A DNA stretch of 23,904 nt. It comes from a virus. The notes beneath the pieces were generated by a model. The model ran no database searches and was not told the origin of the DNA. It saw only the letters and a program-made list of their open reading frames with translations. The first letter of the stretch is position 1; every line of letters starts with the position of its first letter. The stretch spans positions 1-23,904 of the IMG/VR virus record IMGVR_UViG_3300030106_003602, one strand, 5' to 3'. Below are positions 1 through 6,932 of this stretch, piece by piece. The position numbers and the translations under genes were made by a program.

Positions 1-2
1 CT

Positions 3-629
3 GACCTAGACACTAATGGTCAAAACATTATTATTGATAGTACAAAAGCTATCTTAGACGAAAACTCTAATGAGCAAATTAAATTTGCTACAACAGGTTC
101 AGCTGTTAACGAATTTTCAGTCACCAACGCAGCAACAAGTAATGCTCCTGCATTATCAGTAACGGGTGGTGACACTAACATCGACATGACTCTAACTCCA
201 AAAGGAACAGGTAGAGTTACATTAAATGGCGGTGGAAAAATTCAACAAATAGCAGAGAAAGTAACTATTGCAGCTACAGGCACAACAGGTGTAACTAACT
301 TCGACGTAATTACACAGTCAGTATTGTTACACACAACAAACGCTGCAGGTAACTTCACAGTTAACGTTAGAGGTGATGGTTCTAACTCTCTTGATTCTAT
401 CATGGATACAGGTGAGTCAATTACCATTGCATTTTTAGTGACTAATGGAGGAACACCTTATTACCAAAGTGCGTTTCAAATTGATGGAAGTTCAGTAACA
501 CCTGAATACTCAGGCGGTTCAGCACCTTCTTCAGGAAATGCTAACTCCATTGACACTTACTCGTACAGTATTATTAAAACAGGGTCTGCTACTTTTACAG
601 TTTTAGCAACTCAAACACAGTTCGCGTAA
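3..629 (+). CDS. Tail fibre / structural protein, 3' part (5' end outside window)
   Basis: The reading frame is open from the first complete codon at position 3 to the TAA at 627-629, so the gene begins before the window; an internal ATG at 186 is not the likely start. About 208 residues are visible. The text is rich in Thr, Asn, Ser and Gly, with the pattern VNEFSVTNAA followed by DTNIDMTLTPKGTGRVTL. In marine phages this pattern is typical of beta-rich tail-fibre repeat stalks (family recognition from memory). The last 120 residues look like a compact beta domain, possibly a fibre tip or attachment domain. It is followed by a strong ribosome binding site and a glycine-rich adhesin, which supports a host-recognition role at the virion surface. 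The exact family cannot be assigned because the N-terminus is missing. Confidence 0.72.
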   Translation, partial: DLDTNGQNIIIDSTKAILDENSNEQIKFATTGSAVNEFSVTNAATSNAPALSVTGGDTNIDMTLTPKGTGRVTLNGGGKIQQIAEKVTIAATGTTGVTNFDVITQSVLLHTTNAAGNFTVNVRGDGSNSLDSIMDTGESITIAFLVTNGGTPYYQSAFQIDGSSVTPEYSGGSAPSSGNANSIDTYSYSIIKTGSATFTVLATQTQFA

Positions 630-635
630 TAAAAT

Positions 636-643
636 AGGAGGAG
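636..643 (+). promoter_or_regulatory. Strong Shine-Dalgarno for the adhesin gene
   Basis: AGGAGGAG lies 7 bases before the ATG at 651. It is the longest anti-16S match seen in the window, where most genes rely on overlapping stops and starts. It suggests high-level translation of the adhesin. Confidence 0.7.
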
Positions 644-650
644 AAAGATT

Positions 651-1481
651 ATGCCAATAATTGGAGCAAGAGGCGCAGCCTCATCAGCAGGATTCGGAGG
701 AATCGGAGGAGCAGCACCAAGAGCCCCTTACTCAGCTAGTTACTTAGTAATAGCAGGAGGTGGCCCAGGTTGGTTCTCAGGTCAAGCTCAAGAATCGGGT
801 GGTGGCGGAGCAGGCGGGTATAGATCTGCTTATCCTTCAGACTCAGTTTCAGGCGGTGGCGGATCAGTCGAAGCCCAAAAAACTTTAAACCCAGGTATAA
901 CCTACACACTCACTGTTGGTAGCGGAGGACAAGATAGTACTTTTTCAGGATCTGATATTACAGATGTGTCAACAACAAGAGGCGGAAAAGGAGCAGGTCC
1001 TTATGACCCTTCTACATCTGGTGGATCAGGTGGTGGCGGAAATTCTCAAGGCAGATCACCTTCTCCAGGAACTGCAAACGAAGGTTATGCAGGCGGGTCT
1101 CGAGGCGGCGGCGGGGCCGGCGCGGTTGGGGGATCATCAGGCGGGGGCGCGGGTGTGTCTTCTACAATTACTGGATCTTCAGTTGCGAGAGCTGGCGGCG
1201 GAGCTACGGCCGGGGGAACCGGGGGATCGGGCGGCGGCGGAAATGGCGGCCAAGGAGACCAAACAGGTCAACCAGGAACTGCTAACACAGGTGGCGGATC
1301 AGGGGCTGGCGGGTTAGTTCCAGGTCAAGATAGGGCCCCAGGAAGTCCAGGTTCAGGTGTAATTATTTTAAGAATGCCTTTGAAAAGTTTTTCAGGGACA
1401 ACTACAGGATCTCCAACAGAAGCAACGGATGGTACTGATAAAGTTTTAACATTCACAGCATCGGGGACATTAGACGGTTAA
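651..1481 (+). CDS. Glycine-rich tail adhesin / fibre tip protein
   Basis: A 276-aa protein dominated by glycine runs. Residues 30-60 (SASYLVIAGGG, then a GGGGAGGY block) match the start of the glycine-rich domain found in phage tail-tip adhesins. The C-terminal 30 residues (GTDKVLTFTASGTLDG) resemble the usual short beta ending of these proteins. By analogy with T-even gp38-type adhesins, the glycine stretches may form packed polyglycine-II helices displaying variable loops that touch the host receptor; this is inference. Pro-Gly pairs occur around residues 138-140 and 205-235. Positions 1090-1250 are unusually GC-rich and use GGC/GGG codons, unlike the GGA/GGT codons of neighbouring genes, hinting at recombination or a different origin for the loop region. 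Start chosen at ATG 651, behind a perfect Shine-Dalgarno. Confidence 0.75.
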   Translation: MPIIGARGAASSAGFGGIGGAAPRAPYSASYLVIAGGGPGWFSGQAQESGGGGAGGYRSAYPSDSVSGGGGSVEAQKTLNPGITYTLTVGSGGQDSTFSGSDITDVSTTRGGKGAGPYDPSTSGGSGGGGNSQGRSPSPGTANEGYAGGSRGGGGAGAVGGSSGGGAGVSSTITGSSVARAGGGATAGGTGGSGGGGNGGQGDQTGQPGTANTGGGSGAGGLVPGQDRAPGSPGSGVIILRMPLKSFSGTTTGSPTEATDGTDKVLTFTASGTLDG

Positions 1482-1483
1482 TT

Positions 1484-1924
1484 ATGGCACATTACGTAAA
1501 AATAGTTGATAACGTAGTTACTGAAAACATTGTGGTTCATAATAGTTGTGAACTAGATGAAAACGGTCAAGCATCAGAAGCAGTAGGAGTTGCTTGGGTC
1601 AAAAATCATCAAAATGATCCTGATGGAACTTGGTTAAAAACTTCTTACAATTCTAATAGAGGTGTTTATTACAAAGACGGAACAAACGTTCCTCATGAAG
1701 ATCAATCTAAATTATTTAGAAAAACTTTTGCTGAAGTAGGATTTGACTATGATCCTGTTAATGATTGGTTTAAACCAAATAAACCTGTAGACTCATTTGT
1801 ATGGAGCGACGAACATTGGGACTACAGACCACCACAAGCTGTACCTGATGACGGACAACAATACGATTGGAATGAAGAACAATACCAATCTACAGGTAAT
1901 GGTTGGGTCGTAAGATCAGAATAA
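1484..1924 (+). CDS. Small phage protein of the cyanophage/pelagiphage 'MAHY' type
   Basis: A 146-aa acidic protein starting MAHYVKIVDNVVTENIVV, 2 bases after the adhesin stop. It carries a Trp/Asp-rich C-terminal half (RKTFAEVGFDYDPVNDWF, then VWSDEHWDYRPP). I recognise this pattern from short conserved proteins encoded beside tail-fibre genes in marine myo- and podoviruses. Their role is not established; a tail-fibre accessory, chaperone or virion decoration role is commonly supposed. The central region SYNSNRGVYYKDG is also typical of the family. No catalytic motif, signal peptide or membrane segment is visible. The gene ends at 1924, directly abutting the stop codon of the opposite-strand oxygenase at 1925, so it marks the left boundary of the oxygenase island. 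Confidence 0.65.
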   Translation: MAHYVKIVDNVVTENIVVHNSCELDENGQASEAVGVAWVKNHQNDPDGTWLKTSYNSNRGVYYKDGTNVPHEDQSKLFRKTFAEVGFDYDPVNDWFKPNKPVDSFVWSDEHWDYRPPQAVPDDGQQYDWNEEQYQSTGNGWVVRSE

Positions 1925-2539
1925 TTATTTAAAAGCAGCGCCAGAAGCCCAACAGACTAAAGAGTTTCTTTCACCTTTTTTGACAGGTGTAACTTCATGC
2001 AACATAAAACTAGGAAAGACAACTAATAGACCTTGCTCTCTTTCTATTTTAGTTCCGTTTCTAGATTCATAAATTACAAGATCTCCACCTTTATATTTTT
2101 TAGGATCTGTTAATTGTATTGTACAAGATAGCTTTCTTACCATTACACCCGTGCCTCTATCAGTGTGAGCGAAGTAGTGTTGTTTTGGTCCGTAGGATGT
2201 AAATTGAAGAGACTCAGCTAATCCCCACATATCAAATTTATAATGTTCATGATTTAGCATAACCATAGCATCAACGACTTTTCTATATAACCAAACATAA
2301 TCGTTAACAGGTTTAATCCAAGATATAGAACTATCTCGTGCACCTTTTATTTCAGCAGTTTCTTCAGGGTTTGTACCGCCTATTTTACCTTTAGTTGTAA
2401 ACAAACTTTTACCGTATTTAACTATGTCATCACATTGTTCAGGTGTTAAAAAATTTCTTACCCACGCATACGGAGGCAGTTGATCTAAATGAAACGGCCA
2501 TGCCGTTGTGTTCATTTTTATTATTTCATCGTATTTCAT
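1925..2539 (-). CDS. 2OG-Fe(II) oxygenase, prolyl-4-hydroxylase-like
   Basis: A 204-aa protein with the double-stranded beta-helix signature of P4H/PKHD-type dioxygenases. H125-T-D127 sits in HYFAHTDRG, the distal H181 in FMLHEVTPV, and R191, the likely 2OG carboxylate ligand, in KGERNSLVCW. The GGDLVIYES strand at residues 151-159 and LLVVFPSFMLHEV at 171-183 are classical. Such enzymes couple 2-oxoglutarate decarboxylation to hydroxylation, often of Pro, Lys or Asn in proteins; the substrate here is unknown. It is the last gene of a three-gene leftward unit and overlaps the preceding gene by 14 bases. ATG at 2539 is used; an alternative ATG nine codons in (M9) would also keep the whole domain. 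It is closest in motif layout to the product of 5870-6430. Confidence 0.88.
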   Translation of the reverse strand: MKYDEIIKMNTTAWPFHLDQLPPYAWVRNFLTPEQCDDIVKYGKSLFTTKGKIGGTNPEETAEIKGARDSSISWIKPVNDYVWLYRKVVDAMVMLNHEHYKFDMWGLAESLQFTSYGPKQHYFAHTDRGTGVMVRKLSCTIQLTDPKKYKGGDLVIYESRNGTKIEREQGLLVVFPSFMLHEVTPVKKGERNSLVCWASGAAFK

Positions 2540-3017
2540 TTTTTATTCCTTTATAAGCTAGTGTTATTCTAGGTATTCCTTTTTCTTTCGGAGCTAGTCC
2601 ACGATGCCACAACTTTGCGTTAAATACAACAAGTTTATTTTGTTCAAAAGTTATTTTATGCACCTTATTATCTTTGTCTTTTATTTCAAACAATCCCGAA
2701 TCTTTTTTTAAAGTTGGCGTAACCATTAACATATAAGTTCTATCACCATCGTCTTTATGCCATCCTCCATCCATACCATTAAACTGCATATTGATGTATA
2801 TTCTTTTGAATTGATTTACTTTAAATTTGTTAAGAATTTTATAAGTTACAAAATTAGTAACTCCATCAGTATGAACTTCTGTATAAAAGAACGTACCTTT
2901 AGTTATACCAGGTCTAGACGCATGGCCATATTGATGTTGAGTATTAATTAAATAATGATTTGTTAAATAATTTATAAAGTCTTTATCTAAAAAATTTTTG
3001 TATTCTTCTACAATCAT
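2526..3017 (-). CDS. 2OG-Fe(II) oxygenase
   Basis: A 163-aa protein starting MIVEEYKNFLDKDFINYL, the usual short helical lead-in of small phage 2OG oxygenases. Ligands visible: H87-K-D89 in GGWHKDDGD, H138 in LWHRG, and R150 in GIPRITLAYK. The core has the expected order: an acidic turn, a strand with SGLFEIKD at 107-114, then LVVFNAKLWH at 129-138. Substrate unknown. The start codon overlaps the upstream stop as ATGA (3014-3017), which implies translational coupling within the leftward three-gene unit. It is smaller than the downstream prolyl-hydroxylase-like neighbour and clearly diverged from it, so recent tandem duplication is unlikely. Confidence 0.87.
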   Translation of the reverse strand: MIVEEYKNFLDKDFINYLTNHYLINTQHQYGHASRPGITKGTFFYTEVHTDGVTNFVTYKILNKFKVNQFKRIYINMQFNGMDGGWHKDDGDRTYMLMVTPTLKKDSGLFEIKDKDNKVHKITFEQNKLVVFNAKLWHRGLAPKEKGIPRITLAYKGIKNEIR

Positions 3018-3586
3018 CTCATTAATGGTCCTTCCATAAACAAAGCTAGTGTTTTTCTTTCTCCTGTTTCTACAGGCATAACCATATGATTAAGGTAAGA
3101 TCTAAATACAAGAACATCACCTGGCTGAGTAAACTCATTTACGATATAAGGACCTGAATTAAAAATGTGAAAGGCACCACCTCTATATGGTTTAGTAGAA
3201 ATATTAATTAAACAAGTTAACTTCATATCCTTGTATTGTTTAGTAGTCTGATCAATGTGCCACCCATAATTACCCTTAGTCTTTGAAGAATATAAATTAT
3301 AATTAATAAAATCTTTATCTCTTAATGGATAAACAGAATAACCAAAATGATTATCATTTGTGTGTATAATTAAATTTTCTAAATCACCTAATAGATGTTT
3401 TATTTTACCCCAATAAATTAACTTGGTATCTACATTTTTAATTTTATTATTGTCATGATCTTTAGCTGCGTGCTGCTCTGGTTCATCACCGTCAAAATTT
3501 TTACGTGCAAAATTATCTATTTCTTTAACTTCGCTTTTTGTAAAAACGTTTTTAAAATACCAATAATCAGGTCTTGTGCTAGCCAT
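3014..3586 (-). CDS. 2OG-Fe(II) oxygenase
   Basis: A 190-aa protein with H110-I-D112 (NYGWHIDQ), H167 (YLNHMVMPVETGER) and R177, an intact facial triad plus 2OG-binding Arg. YRGGAFHIFNSG at 134-145 is the strand before the distal His, and QPGDVLVFRSYLNH at 154-167 the standard closing segment. The N-terminus (YWYFKNVFTKSEVKEIDNF) is the helical cap common in phage and bacterial P4H-like enzymes. It is the first gene of the leftward unit: a sigma70-like promoter candidate lies at 3611-3637 and would give a leader of roughly 18 bases. The gene downstream starts within its stop codon (ATGA). Function beyond Fe/2OG-dependent oxidation cannot be told from the sequence. Confidence 0.88.
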   Translation of the reverse strand: MASTRPDYWYFKNVFTKSEVKEIDNFARKNFDGDEPEQHAAKDHDNNKIKNVDTKLIYWGKIKHLLGDLENLIIHTNDNHFGYSVYPLRDKDFINYNLYSSKTKGNYGWHIDQTTKQYKDMKLTCLINISTKPYRGGAFHIFNSGPYIVNEFTQPGDVLVFRSYLNHMVMPVETGERKTLALFMEGPLMR

Positions 3587-3610
3587 ATCTTTATTTCTAT
3601 CTATTGGACA

Positions 3611-3637
3611 ATTATAATAAATGCTTTATAAAGTCAA
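3611..3637 (-). promoter_or_regulatory. Candidate sigma70-like promoter for the leftward oxygenase unit
   Basis: On the minus strand TTGACT (3637-3632) and TATAAT (3616-3611) are separated by 15 bases, slightly short but acceptable. The predicted start near 3604 gives a leader of about 18 bases to the ATG at 3586. The -35 box lies inside the first codons of the divergent gene at 3621. AT-rich DNA produces such matches by chance, so this is only a candidate. Confidence 0.4.
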
Positions 3638-3971
3638 TGTGAATATAAAGTTTGCGAAAGAATACTTAAATAATACAGTATGGAATCTTAATAACTCAGA
3701 CTGGCAAGTGTCAGGTATTATTAAGAATAGGTCTAACGAAAACTTGAAGTTTGACATTCGTTTTTTAAAAGACTATAAACATAAAGGATCAGGAAAGATT
3801 ATATCGGAAAAATCAAAAGCTGATAAAGTTTTGTTTGAAGATAAGTCCTCTTGGTTATTAATAGACACGAAAGAGTTGATAAAATATATGAAAGTAAAAC
3901 AACTTAAACAAGTAACAATAGAAGAGTTAAAAGCTAATATAGATTGGACTATAGAATTACCGAAAGCATGA
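3621..3971 (+). CDS. Hypothetical protein, only non-oxygenase in the island
   Basis: A 116-aa basic, lysine-rich protein that I do not recognise. Visible features are a central stretch of charged strands (KFDIRFLKDYKHKGSGKI), then SEKSKADKVLFEDKSSWLLIDTKEL in two short segments, a helix rich in Lys, and the ending DWTIELPKA. There is no HxD motif, signal peptide or membrane segment. The D/K-rich core (D45, D68, D74, D82, K84) could suit a small nucleic-acid-binding or nuclease-like fold, but no recognised catalytic signature is present. It heads the six-gene rightward unit, and the next gene starts inside its stop codon (ATGA at 3968-3971), so it is probably co-translated with the oxygenases. 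A regulatory, adaptor or substrate-presenting role is possible but unsupported. Confidence 0.7.
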   Translation: MLYKVNVNIKFAKEYLNNTVWNLNNSDWQVSGIIKNRSNENLKFDIRFLKDYKHKGSGKIISEKSKADKVLFEDKSSWLLIDTKELIKYMKVKQLKQVTIEELKANIDWTIELPKA

Positions 3972-4477
3972 AACTAGATTTATTTCCTGTAACAGTATTT
4001 ATTGGTAACGTTGATTTAAAAAAGATAAAATTAAAATCAGAAATTAACACAGCGTTTTTATCCAATACTCCTACGTCTATAGATAGTAAAAATGAATTAG
4101 ATCCTGAAAGCGCTAAATATATTTTAAATGTCATTGGTAATTTATTGCACGAACAATACAAACATTTTAAATTAGATCTCTTAAGCATATGGAGAAACAA
4201 ATATCAAAACAATGACTTTCAAGAACCCCACATTCATTGTAACTCAAAGTTTTCTTTTATAATTTACGAAAAAGTAAATAAGGTAAATACTGTTTTTTTC
4301 AATCCTGCTAAATATTTAATAGACTGTATAGGTGCAGATTATGTTTATAGAAACTTTACACCTCAACTTAAAACAGGACAAATTATTATCTTTCCTTCTT
4401 ATGTTGAGCATATGGTAAATAAAAATTCAGATCAAGTAACTATATCAGGGAACCTAGGTTTTAAATTTAATGCATAA
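3968..4477 (+). CDS. 2OG-Fe(II) oxygenase-like protein, HxH type with Arg-to-Gln change
   Basis: A 169-aa protein from the ATG at 3968, preferred over 3944 because it overlaps the preceding stop as ATGA and begins MKLDLFPVTVFIGNVDL, the usual N-terminus of this family. It resembles the putative 2OG-Fe(II) oxygenase group in which the first metal motif is HxH: here H88-I-H90 in QEPHIHCNSKFSFIIYE, with the distal H148 in FPSYVEHMV. Where the related protein at 6924-7502 has NRVSISFN, this one reads DQVTISGN, so the usual 2OG-anchoring Arg is replaced by Gln or lies elsewhere. It may use a different co-substrate contact, bind metal by three His, or be catalytically altered. Substrate unknown. 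The next gene begins 8 bases before its stop. Confidence 0.8.
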   Translation: MKLDLFPVTVFIGNVDLKKIKLKSEINTAFLSNTPTSIDSKNELDPESAKYILNVIGNLLHEQYKHFKLDLLSIWRNKYQNNDFQEPHIHCNSKFSFIIYEKVNKVNTVFFNPAKYLIDCIGADYVYRNFTPQLKTGQIIIFPSYVEHMVNKNSDQVTISGNLGFKFNA

Positions 4478-4979
4478 AATATACAAAAGTGAAACAGTAA
4501 TTAAAAATAAAACTAAACTAGTAGAAGATCTTACCTATTGTAAAAATCGTAATTTATTTTCTAATTATACTTGGGAATACTACAAATATAATGTCTTTAT
4601 GCTTAATCCAAATAGTTTACTTATGAATAAATTATGTCTTGATTTAAAAAAAATTGTTAGAAACTATTTACAAACCGAAGATCCTTTATGGATGCAATGC
4701 TGGTTAAACTTTCATAAACAAGATGAAATATTAGATTGGCATAATCATGCGTGGCCTTACCATGGTTACATAAGTGTAAGACCCCACAACACAACAACTG
4801 TTTTTAAAAATTTTGAGATTAAAAATAAAATAGGCAATATATACATCGGTCCAGGAAACTTAGAACATAAAGTAAGAATAGATAAAAAATTTACCACACC
4901 AAGAATAACAATTGGTTTTGATATAAAAACAATACACAACAAAGTAGACGAAAAAATGATGTCTCTAATGCCTATATAA
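4470..4979 (+). CDS. 2OG-Fe(II) oxygenase-like protein, HxH type
   Basis: A 169-aa protein overlapping the previous gene by 8 bases. It has H91-N-H93 in LDWHNHAWPYHGYISV, distal H133 in GNLEHKVRI and R145 in TTPRITIGFDI, so the layout of a 2OG oxygenase is kept with His instead of Asp in the second metal position. WMQCWLNFHKQDEILDWH at 74-91 is the strand leading to the metal motif, and IGNIYIGPGNLEH at 121-133 replaces the more common L..FPS..LH segment. The 22-residue C-terminal tail after the core is probably a helix. H98 or D89 could act as alternate ligands. Role unknown; co-transcribed with adjacent oxygenases. Confidence 0.8.
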   Translation: MHKIYKSETVIKNKTKLVEDLTYCKNRNLFSNYTWEYYKYNVFMLNPNSLLMNKLCLDLKKIVRNYLQTEDPLWMQCWLNFHKQDEILDWHNHAWPYHGYISVRPHNTTTVFKNFEIKNKIGNIYIGPGNLEHKVRIDKKFTTPRITIGFDIKTIHNKVDEKMMSLMPI

Positions 4980-4980
4980 A

Positions 4981-5868
4981 ATGGACCCAATAAATTATAT
5001 AAAAGTAAAAACTATCGGTATTAAACATTCTCACAGTAATTTGTTTGAACACAGTTATAATCTTTATTTATTGTTACAACACATGAACTGTCCCAAACAT
5101 GTTTGTTTAGCCGGTCTGTATCACTCTATCTACGGCAATCAATATTTTAAACCACAGTTTGCTGTTAAGAGAAGTTTTATTAAAAAAACAATCGGTGTAA
5201 AAGCAGAAGCCTTAGTTCATAAATTTAATAACACTGAAAATAGAGACGAGTATTTTTTAAAACATGCTAACAAGTATAAAGAATTATTTTTAATTTGTTA
5301 TGTTAATTTATTAGATCAATCGGAAGATATCGATGATTTGTTAAATAGATATGTAGAAAAGTATAAAGAAATAAATAAAAAATTTAAAATAAGCAAACAC
5401 GTTAATGTTATAGATAATCTTTTAGATCAAACAGATTACTATAATTTATCTAGCGCTGTGTTAGATAAAGGTTTTCCTTGGTACTTTTCTGCTAGCAAAG
5501 TCGAAGATAATTATCCTCAGTTCGTACACAATTTTGTTTACAATAGTGCAGTCACTTCTGATTACATAAAATATTTAGATCCTATATTTGAAAAATTAAA
5601 TGCTAAAAGATTATTCAGAGTTAAATTAAATTACACTTCTAAAACATCTAAGATTATTAATTATGCTTTTCATCAAGATGTTAACATAGCTTGTAAAACA
5701 GCAGTGTATTATATTAATACAAACAATGGATATACAAGAATAAAAGATGGTAAAGATATTGAGAGTAAAGCAAATAGAATAGCTATCTTTAATAGTTCTC
5801 TTGAACACGCAGGATCCTCTTGCACCGATAAAAATTACAGGATAATATTAAACATAAATTATTTATAG
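4981..5868 (+). CDS. Fusion of DUF6817 (HD-like) domain and 2OG-Fe(II) oxygenase
   Basis: At 295 aa this is the largest oxygenase of the island because it has two domains. Residues about 6-115 look like DUF6817, a helical HD-related domain: H16, H24 (LFEHSYNLYLLLQ), CLAGLYHSIYGNQYF at 42-56 with H48, then IGVKAEALVHKF at 71-82 and ICYVNLLDQSE. The usual HD pair is HS in this family. Residues about 145-295 form an oxygenase with H231-Q-D233, YYINTNNGYTRI, H276 (SLEHAGSS) and R287 (NYRIILNINYL). The C-terminal half is clearly related to the protein at 7540-8052. The domain pairing suggests a two-step reaction on one substrate, but this is inference. It starts 1 base after the preceding TAA at 4977-4979. 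Confidence 0.82.
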   Translation: MDPINYIKVKTIGIKHSHSNLFEHSYNLYLLLQHMNCPKHVCLAGLYHSIYGNQYFKPQFAVKRSFIKKTIGVKAEALVHKFNNTENRDEYFLKHANKYKELFLICYVNLLDQSEDIDDLLNRYVEKYKEINKKFKISKHVNVIDNLLDQTDYYNLSSAVLDKGFPWYFSASKVEDNYPQFVHNFVYNSAVTSDYIKYLDPIFEKLNAKRLFRVKLNYTSKTSKIINYAFHQDVNIACKTAVYYINTNNGYTRIKDGKDIESKANRIAIFNSSLEHAGSSCTDKNYRIILNINYL

Positions 5869-5869
5869 A

Positions 5870-6430
5870 ATGGATAAAGACTTAAATCGTTATATATTAA
5901 AAACTAAGTTACTTACTAAAAAAGAATGTAAGACAGCGGTAGAAGAATTAAAAGATGCTAAATGGCATGAGCATTATTGGAATAGTCCTAGAGCTGGTAT
6001 TACTAGCGATAACGGTAGCCAAGAACCTGAAACAACATCTGAACTTATACCCTCACATGAATCGATTATGAATAAACTACATCCAAAAATATTACAGTAT
6101 ATGAAATACATTGATCTTCCTTGGTATGACGCATGGAACGGTTACACTAATTTAAAATTTAATAAATATACAACTAATACAAAAATGAAAATACATTGTG
6201 ATCACATACATGGTTTTCATAATTGTGGGCCTACAGGTGTTCCTATTCTGAGTTGTTTAGGATTGTTAAATAATGACTTTGAAGGAGGCGAAATAATGAT
6301 GTTTGAAAATGAAAAAATAAAATTAGAACCAGGTCAGTTGCTTATTCATCCATCCAATTTTTTATTTCCCCATGAAATAAAACCTGTTATAAAAGGTTTT
6401 CGATATTCATTTGTAAGTTGGGTATTTTAA
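5870..6430 (+). CDS. 2OG-Fe(II) oxygenase, prolyl-4-hydroxylase-like
   Basis: A 186-aa protein with H109-C-D111 (MKIHCDHIHG), FEGGEIMMFENE at 137-148, GQLLIHPSNFLFPHEI with H168, and R178 in KGFRYSFVSW. The triad and 2OG Arg are intact. The ending KPVIKGFRYSFVSW closely parallels PVKKGERNSLVCW of the protein at 1925-2539, indicating the same P4H-like subfamily although the rest has diverged. Three extra His (H112, H114, H117) follow the metal motif. The first 60 residues, including the HEHYWNSPRAGI segment, probably form the substrate-side cap. It starts one base after the stop of the fusion gene and is followed after one base by the next oxygenase, so it lies within one operon. Confidence 0.88.
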   Translation: MDKDLNRYILKTKLLTKKECKTAVEELKDAKWHEHYWNSPRAGITSDNGSQEPETTSELIPSHESIMNKLHPKILQYMKYIDLPWYDAWNGYTNLKFNKYTTNTKMKIHCDHIHGFHNCGPTGVPILSCLGLLNNDFEGGEIMMFENEKIKLEPGQLLIHPSNFLFPHEIKPVIKGFRYSFVSWVF

Positions 6431-6431
6431 T

Positions 6432-6932
6432 ATGGGAATAAAGATATACAAAAATGTTTTACCAGAAGATTTAATTAAAGAGGTATTTACTTATTTAGAT
6501 AATAATGCTTACAGAAATGTTTGGCGTTCAACAATATATTGGAAAGATAATTTAAAAGCTAAAAATCCAACAGCCTTACAAGTTACAGATCTTCCTATTT
6601 TTATGTCTGAAAGAGTTATTGATAATTTTGTAAAATTAAATAAATCTTACAAAAAATATAAACATCATTGTATGTTTTATATATGGCCACCTTTGAGTCA
6701 CATTGGCTGGCACAATGATGGTAAATGGCAAATGGGTGCAAGTATATATCTAAACAAAGAATGGGATAGAAATGACGGAGGTTTGTTTTTATATAAAGAA
6801 AAAGGACAAAATAAATTTTATGTCCCTGAATATAATACTTGTGTTGTTAACACTGACCACACTGATCATGCAGTATCAGCTTTGGCTTCGCATGGTCCAC
6901 ACAGATTAAGTATTCAAATATTTTCAGAATGA
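6432..6932 (+). CDS. 2OG-Fe(II) oxygenase
   Basis: A 166-aa protein with H94-N-D96 in SHIGWHNDGKW, NDGGLFLYKEKG at 114-125, a distal His most likely H146 in TDHTDHAVSAL (H143 is possible), and R158 in GPHRLSIQIF. The GWHxDG form and the G-P-x-R-x-S ending are typical of small P4H-like enzymes. The N-terminus (MGIKIYKNVLPEDLIKEVFTYL) is the standard helical lead-in. It is the last gene of the rightward unit; its final 9 bases overlap the 3' end of the opposite-strand gene at 6924. No terminator fits between them. Substrate unknown. Confidence 0.88.
   Translation: MGIKIYKNVLPEDLIKEVFTYLDNNAYRNVWRSTIYWKDNLKAKNPTALQVTDLPIFMSERVIDNFVKLNKSYKKYKHHCMFYIWPPLSHIGWHNDGKWQMGASIYLNKEWDRNDGGLFLYKEKGQNKFYVPEYNTCVVNTDHTDHAVSALASHGPHRLSIQIFSE

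Noticed and set aside
916-1317. 133-residue open frame in another frame inside the adhesin gene
   Set aside because: It is a by-product of the GC-rich glycine codons (few stops in the shifted frame), lacks a ribosome site and has no recognisable protein features.
3613-3618. TATAAT on the plus strand before the gene at 3621
   Set aside because: It is only 2 bases before the ATG, so transcription would start inside the gene; the same AT palindrome reads better as the minus-strand -10 box.
3944-3967. Earlier ATG start for the HxH oxygenase
   Set aside because: It would add eight residues unlike the family start; the 3968 ATG overlaps the previous stop as ATGA and begins the conserved MKLDLFP pattern.
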